Assembly (NCBI GenBank): GCA_024036415.1
Contig: JAMWET010001661.1
Coordinates: 1,364,001 to 1,428,000, forward strand
Reading direction: 5' to 3'
Length of the DNA stretch: 64,000 nucleotides
DNA from: Prochilodus magdalenae
Lineage: Eukaryota; Chordata; Actinopteri; Characiformes; Prochilodontidae
The notes under the pieces were generated by a model. That model was not told where the DNA came from and ran no database searches. It saw nothing but the letters and a program-made list of their open reading frames with translations. The position numbers were made by a program, and so were the translations under genes. This document shows, piece by piece, positions 11,075-23,526 of the stretch. Position 1 is the first letter of the stretch; the number at the start of each line of letters is the position of its first letter.

Positions 11075-11285
11075 CATTTTACTGGATACTTGTCTTACAT
11101 CACCGTCATACAAGCCATTTTTAGCAACACCAGAGGCAGCTTGGGCTACCATATAAACAAATAGCCTAGCAACACCTTAGCAACCACCTGGGTAATGGTG
11201 TCGAACCACTTTAGAAAACACCATGGATACCATAGAAACCGCCTAACAACACTTACCAGCTACCTGGCATACTATAACAATGTAT
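11075..11285. repeat. Degenerate minisatellite, 'tagcaacaccttagcaacca' type
   Basis: Several decayed units of roughly 40 bp carry 'cctagcaacaccttagcaac', 'cacctggg' and 'ccatagaaaccgcctaacaa'. The same unit type appears at 48.8-49.4 kb and 51.2-51.3 kb. Non-coding. Confidence 0.65.
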
Positions 11286-11336
11286 ATTATCATGAACATA
11301 TATAAGCTGCTTCTATGCCCATTGTTGTGTATATAC

Positions 11337-11568
11337 ACACTATATGACCGGAAGTATCCAAAAGACTGACCATCACACCAATATGGGCTTGTTGGATGTC
11401 CTGTTCCAAACCCATAGACATTAATACGAAGTTTCCCCCCTTTACAGCTATAACAGTCTGAAAACCCTTTCCACAAGAATATGTAGTGTGTCTGTGGGAA
11501 TTTGTGCCCATTCAATCTAAACAGCATCTGTGAGATCAGACAATGATGTTTGATAAGCAGGACATCAG
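11337..11568 (-). mobile_element. Tc1-type transposon end with transposase C-terminus
   Basis: It starts at a terminal-repeat-like 'cactatatgaccggaag'. Read on the minus strand, it encodes a decayed transposase C-terminus matching the block at the end of the element at 8.3-9.07 kb (EWA..., then the VIA-K region). Only one end is present; the rest is missing or unrecognisable. It lies 70 bp from a foldback-repeat copy. Confidence 0.7.
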
Positions 11569-11639
11569 GATAGGTTTACAATCAACATAACCGTTTAGTA
11601 CACTGAACTGAGCATAATCCACCATCAAAAAAACATTTA

Positions 11640-11962
11640 GCCTAGAGCATTCTGTGGGCAGTGTTCAGTGACCACTGATGAAAAATTAGAGAATGACCAA
11701 CACAAACAGTACAGCAGCAGATGAGCCATCATCTGACCTTACATAGAGTGAACAGTAAGTGGACACAGCTTTCATAAACTCTAGCAGCACTGTTGTGTCT
11801 GATCTACACATACCAGCACAACACACACTAGCACACGACCACCATGTCAGTACCCATGCAGTGCTAAAATTGATCCACCACCCAAATAATATGGTGGTCC
11901 TGTGGTGGTCTTGGCCATTGAAGAACAATGTGAAAGAGGCTAATAGAGCAGGAAGCAAAGTG
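11640..11962. mobile_element. Foldback-type repeat: core plus right arm
   Basis: The left part, about 11.65-11.76 kb, matches the core seen at 62.61-62.78 kb (both carry 'gatgaccaacaca', then a 'gtg(g)aca..g.gtgga' motif). It continues into the right arm: 'taccagcacaacacacacta', 'aaaattgatccaccacccaa', 'ccattgaagaaca'. The right arm is the reverse complement of the arms at 1, 11.98, 31.85 and 62.38 kb. No transposase is encoded, so it is probably non-autonomous. Confidence 0.75.
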
Positions 11963-11977
11963 GTCGGTGCATGCACA

Positions 11978-12300
11978 TACAACCACCTCATTTCTACACA
12001 CTTTGTCTAGCCGCTCTACTTGCCATATTTGCCACTTTGTAGTTCTACAATTGCAGTCTGCAGTCCATCTGATTCACTGCCTGCTTTGTTAATCCCTTAC
12101 TCTGTTCTTTAATGGTCAGGCTCCCAACATAGCAGTTATTATGTGGGTGGTGGACCATTCTTAGTACTTCAGTGACACTGATGACTGATGATGAGTGTGT
12201 TGTGCTGGCGCAAGTTGATCAGATTTTAGAGATGGTTCCCACATCTGGTTCCCATCAGTATCATGTGAACATTTCTGACTGAGGTGAGTGTTTTGCACTC
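11978..12300. mobile_element. Foldback-type repeat: left arm
   Basis: It runs 'caaccacctcatttctacac', 'cactttgtagttctacaatt', 'ttctttaatggtcaggctcc', 'gggtggtggaccattcttag', 'gtgtgttgtgctgg'. This is the reverse complement of the right arm immediately to its left, so the two make a head-to-head inverted pair with a spacer of about 15 bp. The pair could fold into a long imperfect hairpin. Confidence 0.75.
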
Positions 12301-13679
12301 TAAATTACTTCACTAGCATCTCAGTGATCCTGCTAGCGCCTACAAAAGCAGTGATGCAAATGAGATGAGGTGCATGTGTATGTATATGTGACCCCAAGCC
12401 TTTTTTCTTTATCTCTGAGTGTCCTCTGTATTGCTTTACTTCTTTCCATACACACAATCACATAGTGCAGCTGTCAGATCTAGATAATTTATGCTGATGA
12501 ACGAGCGTTAGGTTAAATCATCTATACAAAGTTAGTGGGAGATTTGGGACCTGGGAGTAACCCACTCCAACTCCTCTGCATTTTCTACCAAGCTCTGCAG
12601 CAGATTAATTAGGACAATCACAGACGTTGGGTAATTGTAGAGAGATGAGGCTCTTTTCTTTTTTCCAGCTCCTTTATTCCATAATGCAAAAAACTCTCGT
12701 GAGTTTGCGCCCGTCGCGTTTAATGGCTCATCTAAAACGTAGCATCTTAATTGCGTTCTGAATGTCTAGCCATCTTGGCTTGTAAAAGGAGCCGCCTGTG
12801 TCCTTGAGGCTTTTAAAGACAGGAGGAGTTTTAAATTAGCTTTATAGCATTAGCATTAGCATGGAGCTCATAAAAATAGCCTCTCGTTTTCATTTGATAT
12901 GTGCAGCAGCTCGTTCTGAATGTATAATTAGTGAAAAGTCTGCAGCCCTGTCACCACTAGGAGAACTAAAGTTTGAGTCCCGGCCAACCTGTAATCTGAA
13001 ACGGTGAGAACAATCCACATTTATTTCAGGAGAAAGGGAAGAAAGAAAAGTCTTAGCGGAGGAGGAGGAGGAAAAGGTTAAAGCTGCAACTCAGGAAAGT
13101 GAAAAGAGTCCATTGTGGACTTTCTGCATGTGTGGAGTTTCCTGAGTGGAGTCGCTGTGCAGCCGGCCATATCATTTTACAGAAAGACATTAATCACATT
13201 TAAATTATTCCCGACAACTATAAGTAAATGTGCTTTAGAGGTCTAGCTGCAGGTACATTTTTATGGAGAGGTTCAGGCACCTGGTAAAATGACATGTTTT
13301 ATAAGCTGCAATTATAAATAAGTTACCAGATCCTTTATGGAGAAAGAAAATTCGACACATTTTAATGTACAATTATTTGCTGAATTTCACACATGGGGCT
13401 GTGACTTATGACTGTTTTCCTAATATGTTCAATTCAGCAATTGAATACAATTTGCACTGAAATTTTGTGTGTGCCCTAGAGAATGGGCCCGGTGGGCCAC
13501 GAGGCACCCTCTAGTGGTCCGTGGGCCTGTACTCAGGAGTGAATATTTTGTAGTGGGCCAGAAACGTCAGATATAGCCATATTAGAGTTAGGTTAGGTAT
13601 ATTAATATACATATAAGTATAATAATAGACATGTGTACAAATAATAGTGTTATAGTTACTGTCTAATTAAACATCTTCA
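12301..13679. other. Unique non-coding DNA; candidate conserved block at 12.56-12.96 kb
   Basis: No gene recognised. The block at 12.56-12.96 kb is repeat-free and holds 'cagattaattaggacaatca', 'gcgcccgtcgcgtttaatgg' and 'gtataattagtg', a mix of homeodomain-type cores and CpGs that is typical of vertebrate developmental enhancers. This is inference only. A short (GGA)n run lies near 13.06 kb. Confidence 0.4.
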
Positions 13680-14324
13680 GTTTGAGACAACATATCTGCT
13701 GGCGAGCCACTGATGGAGCGGTTTCTTGGGGTGCTTTCACAGCTCCCTTGGTTAAATTTCAACACATCATAAATTTTGCTCTCATCCGGACAACACCTCA
13801 CTTAGAGAAGGTCTTGCAAGACAATGCTAAAGCACATACTGCATCCAATACAACAGCATGGCCTCGTAGAAGAAGAGTCCAGGTGTTCTGTTTCACTAAT
13901 TGAAAACATTTGGCTCATTATGAAATGAAAAATCCGGCAAAGGGGACCCAGGGCTACTGAGCAAGAAGACAACATTCCTCTCCAATAACTCCAGCAGGTC
14001 TCCTTACTTCCCAGACCTTAACAGACTGTTTTTCAAGGAAAAGGGGATGCTACACATTGGTACACATGGCTCTGTCCCAACTTTTTAAAGATGTGTTGCT
14101 GCCATTAAGTTCTAAATGAGTTCACAATTTACATAGAATAGCAAAATGTTTCAGTCTCAACGTCTGATATGTGTTCTATCAGATTTTATTTGTAAAAAAA
14201 AAAAATCCCCCCAATTTTTTTTGGAATTCAATTTGGGTCTATTAGGTTTGCAATTCTGTTTTTATTAACATTTATTCACAGTTTACACAGCATCACATTT
14301 CTTTGGAACTGGAGTTGTTGATCA
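13680..14324 (+). mobile_element. DNA transposon remnant (Tc1/mariner-like), 3' half
   Basis: The 5' part gives 'VLQDNAKAHTAS', the DN(A)xxH block common to Tc1/mariner-like transposases. After it comes a C-terminal region with 'gacaacattcctctccaata' and 'ggggatgctacacattggta'. An untranslated tail ends at 'tttctttggaactggagttg', matching the fish element type whose terminus reads GGAATTGGGGTTGTA. Many frameshifts and stops are present. The 5' end is not found. Confidence 0.75.
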
Positions 14325-14414
14325 ATACATTTTTGATGAAGGCACACTGTCACAAGCTCCAAATTGCTGTCTGAGGCATGATTTCTTCTAAAGCCATAAT
14401 TTGTGTAAAACATC

Positions 14415-14471
14415 CCATATTTATTTATACTTTTCACAAATTCCCTTTTTTATGGAATTGGGGTTGTACAT
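14415..14471 (+). mobile_element. Second transposon terminus of the same type
   Basis: 'tttatttatacttttcacaa' and then 'tatggaattggggttgta' repeats the terminus seen at about 14.32 kb, in the same orientation. It is a short extra end, either a separate copy or a local duplication, and stops just before the microsatellite. Confidence 0.65.
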
Positions 14472-14483
14472 GCAGACTCATAT

Positions 14484-15641
<1,158 letters not shown>

Positions 15642-15812
15642 TGCCGAGTCACTCAATGGTGTCATGACAGTCTGGCACGACACCATTTCAGTCTTTAGTG
15701 ACATCAACATGGTGTTAGGTGCAGTCGTTGTAATGGTCTGCATGCATGGAGTCCTGCACCGTACAGCCGTCTGCTAATGGTGCTGTTCGCTATTGTGCCT
15801 GTTGTCTTATAA
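15642..15812 (-). mobile_element. Tc1-type fragment (DNA-binding region)
   Basis: Read on the minus strand, it carries a decayed helix-turn-helix block of a Tc1-type transposase. It aligns word for word with 35.69-35.82 kb and 22.74-22.80 kb ('gtcctgcaccgtacagccgt' here, 'gtcctgcgtcatgcagccat' and 'gtcctgcgttgtgcagccat' there). The catalytic part is absent. Confidence 0.65.
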
Positions 15813-18000
15813 TGTCATACATACATACGTTTTTGGCTCTCATCTACAGTTTATAAGTGGTGGAAAGAAAAACAAAAAAAATGTATGATTGTACTCTGTG
15901 TACACTCCTTCTTCTACACTTATCACAATGTATACCTGGTTCCACTGCTGAATCAAAATTTAGAATTTTTTTAAAATTCCCAACTGGTTATTTTGATCGT
16001 GGTCAAAATGTGCAAGGTTTATATTTACTTCACATTCAGCCACAGATCTGTGAATGCTTCCAGCTCAAAACAAGACCCTCCTGGGCTTTCTTCAGCCCTT
16101 TCCCTAGCAGCCTTTTAGATGTGGAGGATGATAAATGGCGTTATCTGTGATTAAAGGTAAAAATTACTTTTGCGAACAGGTGACACCTAAAAAAAGCAAT
16201 CCAACGCTCGCCTCCTAATTTCCTGTCTGTGGTGAATTAATAATATTTTCTCTCCTTAGGTGCCATTCAGCGAGAAACTGGATGACTTCCATCTCCGGGT
16301 GGCGAAATTAATAGGACGTCTTGCTAAAAAAGTAAATAAGACATACCTTCAGCCTAATGAGAGCAGAGAGACGAAGAACAGGATTATAAATTAATTGGAA
16401 ATCAATCAGCTAGGTTGATGAAAGGGCCCTTTTTATTATCCATAACAAGGCAGGAACAGCATCAATAATGGAGAGGATCCGATGTCGCTGAAAGATTCAA
16501 AGATAGAGAGCGGTGTCTGGACCCGGCAGTCTGCTGGACCACACGGGAATAGAACAACTACATGCTACAGGAATTACACATGAACAAAGTAGCAGTTCAT
16601 ATTCTAACATCCGCTGTAGTCTCATTACACACTGGCGGATGTCTTTAAATCAACAACAACTAAAAAAGACAATCACAATCGTCCAAGGCATGCAGTTAGG
16701 CAAGGCAAGACCGCAGCTGATTCCAGAAAATGTTGAGTCATCTTTGATTTCACGGGATGGACACTTCAATGGGATGGGAGTCGAATTCAGCGGTAAGTAA
16801 GACTAAACACTGGTAAAACTGATGCTGCAAAACGTTTCTGGAAATTCTGAGCCAAAATTCGGGAATCCAATGATGCAAAGTGATTGAATTAATGGAATTG
16901 TTCTTAGCACGTGTTAAGAAGTAAGGGGTTAATTGAAGACACTAGCACATACAGGCAACAATTGTCTTTTATGAGATCTAGAAGAGCTCTTAGAAATTAG
17001 ATAGGAATAAATAGAGGCATTAAAGTTGAACTTAAAAGTCATTAAACAAAATGTGACATTACGTTAAATGTAATGTAAATATTTTTGTACTGACCAACTT
17101 ATTACTCCCAATTAATTAATATCTAAAACCTGTTTTAGTCCAGTTGAGTTCAGTTTATTTCAGTTGGATTGTCTTAATACTTATTAGTATTCTACCAAGA
17201 ATACTTACAGAGTACTGTGGAAAACTAGTATTTATTCAGCTTATATGTTTTATTATGTGCTTTATCAGTTTAAGAACCTGTAAGTCGTTTCATTATAACG
17301 TTATTGTTTTTTGTGCCACACTGCCTCAGTTATTTTTTAATTATTAGTGTAATTTAGCTAGATTTCTTTGGAACCTAACATCACGTTACCCAAAATAATT
17401 ACCTTGCACTCCGGAGTTTGTACCTCATGCTTACCTGGTTAATTTGTAGAACTTGGAGGATGTTAAAAATGCATTACCAGACATTACCAAACTGGTATGC
17501 AAAAAAAAGACCTCATTCTACAGTAATAAGGTTACACTGTGGTGGCGCTTCCAGAAAGCACATGCTTTGAGCATTCCAGTCAGGATTTAACTCAATGTAC
17601 TAGTGTCCAGACTATTTCTGTTCTCAGGGAGAGGAATCATCACCCACCTCTAGCAGTATTCAGAATGGTTGGTCTTCTTCAGTGCAAATGTGCCAGAGAT
17701 CTGTTCTGTTTGCTTGAATATGCTCATCTCATTACTGCTAGCTGCTCATTGAAGGAAGGCAAATCACATCCTCCACAAAAGCGTTTGTTTTTCAACTTAC
17801 CTGATCAAAGGCAGCACTTACGTAACATCGGAATTAAATCGCTGTGTGGGGAAGATTATGTTCTATGTTTATTTAATGTTATCCTGTCACATGAAATGCA
17901 TATATTCATGATTCTAATTCTTTGTGCATAATGAAGGCATTGTGATTCTTATGTGTGTATTGCTCATTCAGAACTGTATGCCTCAGATCACTGCCCAAGG

Positions 18001-18002
<2 letters not shown>
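15813..18002. other. Unique DNA; conserved-looking block at 16.20-16.46 kb
   Basis: No gene recognised. The block at 16.20-16.46 kb has a strong acceptor-like tract ('ttttctctccttag') followed by an open 24-codon stretch and a GTAAAT, and then AT-rich motifs such as 'ataaattaattggaaatcaa'. It reads like a conserved non-coding element or possibly a small exon. Elsewhere I see nothing. Confidence 0.4.

Positions 18003-18094
<92 letters not shown>
18003..18094. repeat. (AT)n microsatellite
   Basis: About 90 bp of almost pure AT with two small interruptions near 18034 and 18045. Self-complementary, and prone to cruciform formation and to length error. Confidence 0.97.
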
Positions 18095-18095
<1 letters not shown>

Positions 18096-20525
18096 CGTGA
18101 TGACTTTGAAAGTTAATGGCTACAAATCCATCCGATCCATATCTGCTTGGCTTTTTGCAGCCCCGTGTGTAATACCAATGGCACCCAGTGAGCCTGAGGT
18201 CATCTCTCTTTGTGACTGGAGCACAGGTGCACTAATGACGTTATTTGGACAAGAAACACCTGCTTGCCTCTGCAGCACACTCGGACTGTGTTAGGACCAA
18301 ACTGCAAAAGCTTCCACATCAAATGTATTGGGAAGCAAAGTGGCCATTCGTTTGAAAACAGCTCTATTATTTCTACAGCAATTCTGTCAAAAACAGCCAG
18401 GCACTTGCACTGATATGGCACATGCCCTATTGGTCAGTGTATATATAAGTGTATTTTGTACTGTCACAAAACGAGAATAAACCCTTTACACATTTCCATC
18501 TGCAATCCAGTTGAAGTCAGGAGTAGGGAACACATTACAGTAGTGGGAGACCCTGTAGACGACTTATTAAAGTCGAGGTCAGAAATCAGAACGCATTTTT
18601 TATCCGTCACTTGATGTAGTTTCAGATGAAACAGGCTATGATCAGATGAAGCAGGGAAATCATTGTAGGTGGAGCCACAGGATTTGACTGGATAGAGAAA
18701 GGCAGGTGTTCAGGAACAAACATGGACAGCACAATTATATTGTGTACAGCACTATTTTGATTTATGTTTTCTGTAGTTTCTGAAACGTGATTAATCAGTA
18801 GTTTAAAGGCTGATTTGAATGTGTATTTATATGCTAAGTATGCTAGTATCTGCATTGCTTCCACTTCCACTTTCACAGCAAAAGCAGAAGAAAAAGAGTT
18901 CAGGAGAAAATAAATCAGGTTAAGTAAATCCTGCATGAGTGTAATTACCAAATGTTTGTGCAAGAGATGGACTGTATGGGTGCGCATGTCGATCCACCAT
19001 CAGCTGACCCTTGCTTAGCCTTCCAATGCAGCAGAAAGCAGCACAAGTACAGTAAACAAGCTGAAAAAACAGAAGTCATTATATTACAGCTAGTCCAGTT
19101 CTTCAATAACATTGATGTTTAAAATCAGGTTATTCATTTAAACTTTGAAATAACCACATTCACATGCCGTCTGATAATCCATTAATAACCTGACTAATAT
19201 CTGAATTATAATAATAAAAATATGTCCATGCATACACCTAGAATATATTAGTCCGACTGAGGCCATTCCGAATTTGCGTTATGACAGACCTACATAAAGT
19301 TCAATTTGAAGATACAATAAGTACCAACAAATACTCAGGTAAAGCGATGATATTTTTGAATTTCACGTATGTTTAAAAATAAAGTACATATTTGTTTCTG
19401 AAAATGATGCAAAAAGTTTAGAGCATTGACCTTCAGTGTTTCAGCACCTACATATTCACCATCCTATTGCACCTGCAGTGCATGGCCTGGTTCCACAAGG
19501 GGGCATGCGGGGATGATGGCCCATTTGATAGGAATACTGTCCCCTCCCAGTTTTGGGGATTGTATTATTTGTTCTCCTTTAAAGGTAGACACATCTGGAA
19601 AAGAAATTTGGAGCAGCAAAGTCTCCTGTATATATAGTGCCGAAATATGGATAAACATATGGATCAAGCACAGCAGTGTGTGAAAATTACCTTTCAAAAC
19701 TGTGAAGGACGTTTTCAGCGAGTGCAGATGTTGCATGTCAAGAAAGCACAGCTGCTAATTCAGATAATCTATTTGAACATTTGATCGGGACCGTACACCA
19801 AAATTCCATGGGGAATAGAAACTACTCAGGTGAGTCGAAGCTCCATCAGGATAGCTGCTGCTCTTCTGAGTTAGTAATGAAGTTGTAATGAAGGTAGTAA
19901 TGAAGCAGAGAGCTATAGCACTCCAATGACATTTAAAAATGGAAAAGATGCTTCAAAGCAGGAGCGCTGTGGCGATTCGCATCAGCAGCACTGTGCCTCC
20001 CTAATGTTTGTGGGTGTTTCATTGTGAGGTTTGTGCTGGGTAAATTGGGTGAAGTGCAGTTTTTAGATGTACTTGGTTTCCATGTGTGGCTGGAAGGACT
20101 GAACGATTTGGAAAGAATATCTAATTGTAATTTTTCTGATTAATATTGGAACTGTAATTTAAACTGCAATTACTTCTGTAACCTGAAGTTCAGGCCTGTT
20201 TTTGGCCAATAAGACTAGAACATCTGATTTGTCTGGGTTGACTCAAACTGCCAGTCAGTTGGGGTTAGGAAGTCTTAAAATATAGTTGTTTGCTTCCTTC
20301 TGTGGGGTCTAACTCATTTACAGGGGGTTAACAAGCTCAGATATTTGTTTGATGCTCCACACTTTAGACAGAATTTAGTGATAAAATGTGCCATATTAAA
20401 AATTATAGCTCTTACACTTTGAATATTGCACTTTATTAAATTGCGATTTCGGTATAAAATTGATTCACTTTTCAACCCTAGTGGCTGGTATTGCTGTACA
20501 TTAAAACTCTTATATTATATTTTGA
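18095..20525. other. Unique non-coding DNA
   Basis: No gene, RNA gene or clear repeat recognised. The 121-codon minus-strand frame at 18622-18987 is unlike any family I know and lies in plain AT-rich sequence. Probably chance. Confidence 0.45.
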
Positions 20526-20958
20526 TGTCAGGACAAAAGACTCCGGGTCGACACTTGCAGAGTTAAAAGTCAAGGCAGAATGTTTATTAAACAGGGAAGT
20601 GAACAAACTAAGCAGCAATGCAGATACAGCAACAGGGGTAGGGCTAGAAAACATAGTCGAGGCAGGCAAAGGGGGGAAAAGGCAAAAGGGTAGTCGAAAA
20701 CAGAGATCAAGAACCAGAAAAGAGATAACACACAGAAAGAACGCTCAGGATTGCTAACTACGTTGGCAAAGCTTCGCAAAAGCTGAAGTGGCGTGGAGAG
20801 GTATAAATGGAGGGTGTAAATTAAGTTCAGCTGTCTGCTAAAACTCCGGTGATGGAGAGCGAAGCGGATTGGACGCGGGTGTGGCGTCATCGAGCGTAGC
20901 CCTCTAGAAAGTTGAATCCGGAGAAGCACAGGAGCAGGGAATACCTGGAAGCGTGACA
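20526..20958 (-). mobile_element. Solo LTR of a retrotransposon, with target-site duplication
   Basis: On the minus strand this 433-bp unit begins TGTCACGC and ends CCTGACA, so it has TG...CA ends with short imperfect inverted repeats. It contains a TATA-like 'catttatacc' and an AATAAA polyadenylation signal ('gtttaataaacattctg') in the right order. It is flanked on both sides by the 5-bp direct repeat TTTGA (20521-20525 and 20959-20963), the expected mark of integrase insertion. No internal gag/pol region is present, so it is a solo LTR left by LTR-LTR recombination. Many CpGs remain, which suggests a fairly recent insertion. The superfamily (Ty3/gypsy likely) cannot be told from the LTR alone. 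Confidence 0.85.
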
Positions 20959-21607
20959 TTTGATATTTGATTGGCTTGATATTTTTGACACTGTGGTGTT
21001 GTGTTATAAAGGTATGGATAAAGAAAACATTTAGGACCACCAACAATGCCCCCTCCAAGACATTTCAACGCCCACCACCTTCCCCCCTGCACCTGAGCCG
21101 GCACATGTTTGGTTTAAATTCTATGACAACTTTAAAACATACCCAAAACTGCATTGACGAAAACAAGCACCTGCACTGCTTCAAAGCTGTTTAATAGTGG
21201 ACAGACCTTGCACTGCTTTTAAAGAGAAAAAAAATCAATAAGCAAAAAGAAGCAAACCTTAAGAGTGAGTGAAGTAGTCGTTATTCACTCCAGAGAGTCC
21301 ATGAGCAGGATGAAGAGCGGAAGCTGCTTTGGGAAAGAGAAAGAGAGAGTTAGTAAGTTAGTTGAGGGCAGAGTCTATAATCACTGGGATACACAATGAC
21401 ATTAAAGTGGCTCTACTCAGACTTGATGAGATGATTTTACCTCTCATCACCTTCTGACACACTACTGCAGAGGACAGCACAGATCGACCCTGTAATCCAC
21501 CCCCCACCCACCAGCTCAATCACTCTAACCTTCTAACTCCACAATAACAAACCCTGAAACACAATAAGAGCAACAGTATCCTGGGAGGAAGAAACTTTGC
21601 ACAGCAA
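20959..21607. other. Unique non-coding DNA
   Basis: Nothing recognised apart from the TTTGA target duplication at its left edge. A purine-rich patch with AGAGAAAGAG words lies near 21.33 kb. Confidence 0.45.
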
Positions 21608-22095
21608 TCACTTTATTAGGAACATCTACTTCAGGTAATGTTCACACCAACATTCAAAATGGAGAGAACATCTGACCATTTTCTGAAAATGTGTAGTTGA
21701 GCATGGCTTTATTGGTGCTGGACGAGCTGTTTTAAATATTTGTACTGATCTAACTGCTGATCTGGGATTTCCATGTACAACAGTTTCTAGAGTAAGTCAG
21801 AAAGGATCAAAGAAGAAAAAACTTGCAGTGAGCAGCAGTTCTGCGGATCTTGTTCATGAGAGAAGTCAGTAAAGAATGGCCAGGCTGGTTTCAGCTGACA
21901 GCTAACTCAGATAACCACTCTGTACAGCAGTCATGCATAAAAGCATCTCAGAACACAAAAATGTTCAACCTTTAAGGCCAAACTGGACAACTGAACACTC
22001 CAAGCTGGTGTACATTTTTTTAGCAAAAATTTGACTGGTAGTACCAATCAATCATCGCTTTAATTACTACTGTCTATTTGTCACTGATTAAAATA
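21608..22095 (+). mobile_element. Tc1-type transposon remnant with internal deletion
   Basis: It begins at 'cactttattaggaacatcta', the terminal sequence of a widespread vertebrate Tc1-type element. It continues into the transposase DNA-binding half: 'gagcagcagttctgcggatc' (about 21.83 kb), then 'agaatggccaggctggtttc' and 'actcagataaccactctgta'. After about 22.0 kb it jumps to a downstream segment ('taccaatcaatcatcgcttt'), so the middle, including part of the catalytic domain, is deleted. Stops and frameshifts throughout. The same element type is present at 63.3 kb, where the complementary C-terminal part survives. Confidence 0.85.
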
Positions 22096-22625
22096 GGAGA
22101 GGTTTATAACGCTCAATGTGGCATCTGTTTAAAAAAGGGTATTGCAAAGATGGCCGCTTAGTGAACAGATGTTCTTATTGTAATTATGGTTCAACTTTTT
22201 GGCTAGTTATACATTTTAATAATGGTTCTAGTGAACAGAAAAAAATGACTTAGCAATAGCTAACCATTAGCTGGCTAACTTGTATACTTTGCTAGTTAGC
22301 TGTGTATTAGTGGTTCTGGCAAATGTAAATAGTCGTGTGAAAGTTTAGGTTAGTGTTAGCCAAACAAAGAACAGTATGTTGAGTTTTTAAGCCAAAATAT
22401 TTATCAGTTTATTCATTGAAGCTAATGGATTATAGTAAGGAATATAGACTGTTAGTACACTCAACCAATAGTTTAGAATAGTAAGAATAGTTCCACCCAG
22501 AAGGAAGATTACAAGGCTATAATATAAATATGAAATGTGAACTGATGATAATTTATTAATGTTGAATAGATGATGTGATGATTTAGACTGATATGGGCAA
22601 TATCTATTGAACTTTACATACAAGA
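22096..22625. other. AT-rich unique non-coding DNA
   Basis: No gene or repeat recognised. Repeated 'gctagttagct' and 'agctaaccattagctggcta' words near 22.26 kb are short local repeats only. Confidence 0.45.
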
Positions 22626-22990
22626 GTAGCGTCTCTCATGGCTTTGGGCTGCCATGTTTGCTAATGTAACATGCAGACGTCTCGGCAGGGAGTTGTAGAG
22701 GTTCCTAATGGTGTCCTGTGATAATCCATCCCATGCAGCTTGAATGTAGTCCTGCGTTGTGCAGCCATCTGCCAATGGTGCTGGCACTAACAGGATGCCT
22801 CATGGAGAGCATCACTGCTCCCTGAAACCAAACATCAATAATGACAGTTGGGTCAGTGAGGGAGAGCGATAAACCCCATTCTTGCCTACGTGACATACTC
22901 AGCCAAGCTTCAAACTTGAATCTTTTGCATGTCTCACAATGTCAAACCTCCCCACCAAGCTCCATTCCTGTCATTTGATTCCTTTTGTGT
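22626..22990 (-). mobile_element. Internally deleted Tc1-type element
   Basis: On the minus strand the order is decayed N-terminal DNA-binding sequence, then directly the C-terminal segment (the region around 'gtcctgtgataatccatccc' encodes the end of the transposase, WDGLSQDT-like). The catalytic middle is missing. The C-terminal part matches 26.15-26.59 kb and 35.40-35.53 kb; the N-terminal part matches 15.7 and 35.8 kb. The outer part, to about 22.99 kb, also matches 35.9-36.0 kb ('atgtctcacaatgtc'). Confidence 0.75.
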
Positions 22991-23038
22991 GCTGCTGTTT
23001 GTGAAACTATTCTTTTGACAATGAGTGTATACCAAGCA

Positions 23039-23077
<39 letters not shown>

Positions 23078-23097
23078 TTTATAATTATTATTATTAT
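23039..23097. repeat. (ATT)n microsatellite, interrupted
   Basis: About 12 clean ATT units, a short break with CTTTATA, then four more. Confidence 0.95.
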
Positions 23098-23477
23098 ATT
23101 TTGGAATCTTTTGCAACTATTTTTAATTATCATACTGTACACTACAACTTTCCCTTTAAAGCTTCCTGCTTCTCCTGTGGCAATACATCAAAGAGCCCTC
23201 TTTGGCATCCTTATTTTTAAGAATGTAGAACATTGATCAGGCATGTTAAGTATAAGTTAAATGAATAACCTATTTTAGCAATGAGACCTTTGATGAAGTC
23301 AACCTGTAGATTTATTCAGACTGTAATCGGATATAATTACTGAATTATTGAAGCCCCTTTATTTACAACCTTCTTTACAGAGCAATAAACCCTTTCTGTG
23401 TAGAAGCTATTTAGTTCTGAATCCTTCAGTGTGCTGGTGTGGTGGTGCTGTATATCTGAACTCTTAACGATGTACCA

Positions 23478-23526
23478 GAGTTTTTAAGTGCAAGCAGTAA
23501 AAAGCTCATGATGGCTACATGTTCTT
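23478..23526. repeat. Dispersed repeat fragment, copy 1 of 2
   Basis: 'ttaagtgcaagcagtaaaaa' and 'gctcatgatggctacatgtt' align with 25807-25856 with about 43 of 51 positions matching by eye. Same orientation, 2.3 kb apart. Function unknown. Confidence 0.6.

Noticed and set aside
20570..21058. 162-codon minus-strand frame
   Set aside because: It runs through the solo LTR and out past its target duplication, so it cannot be a single functional gene.
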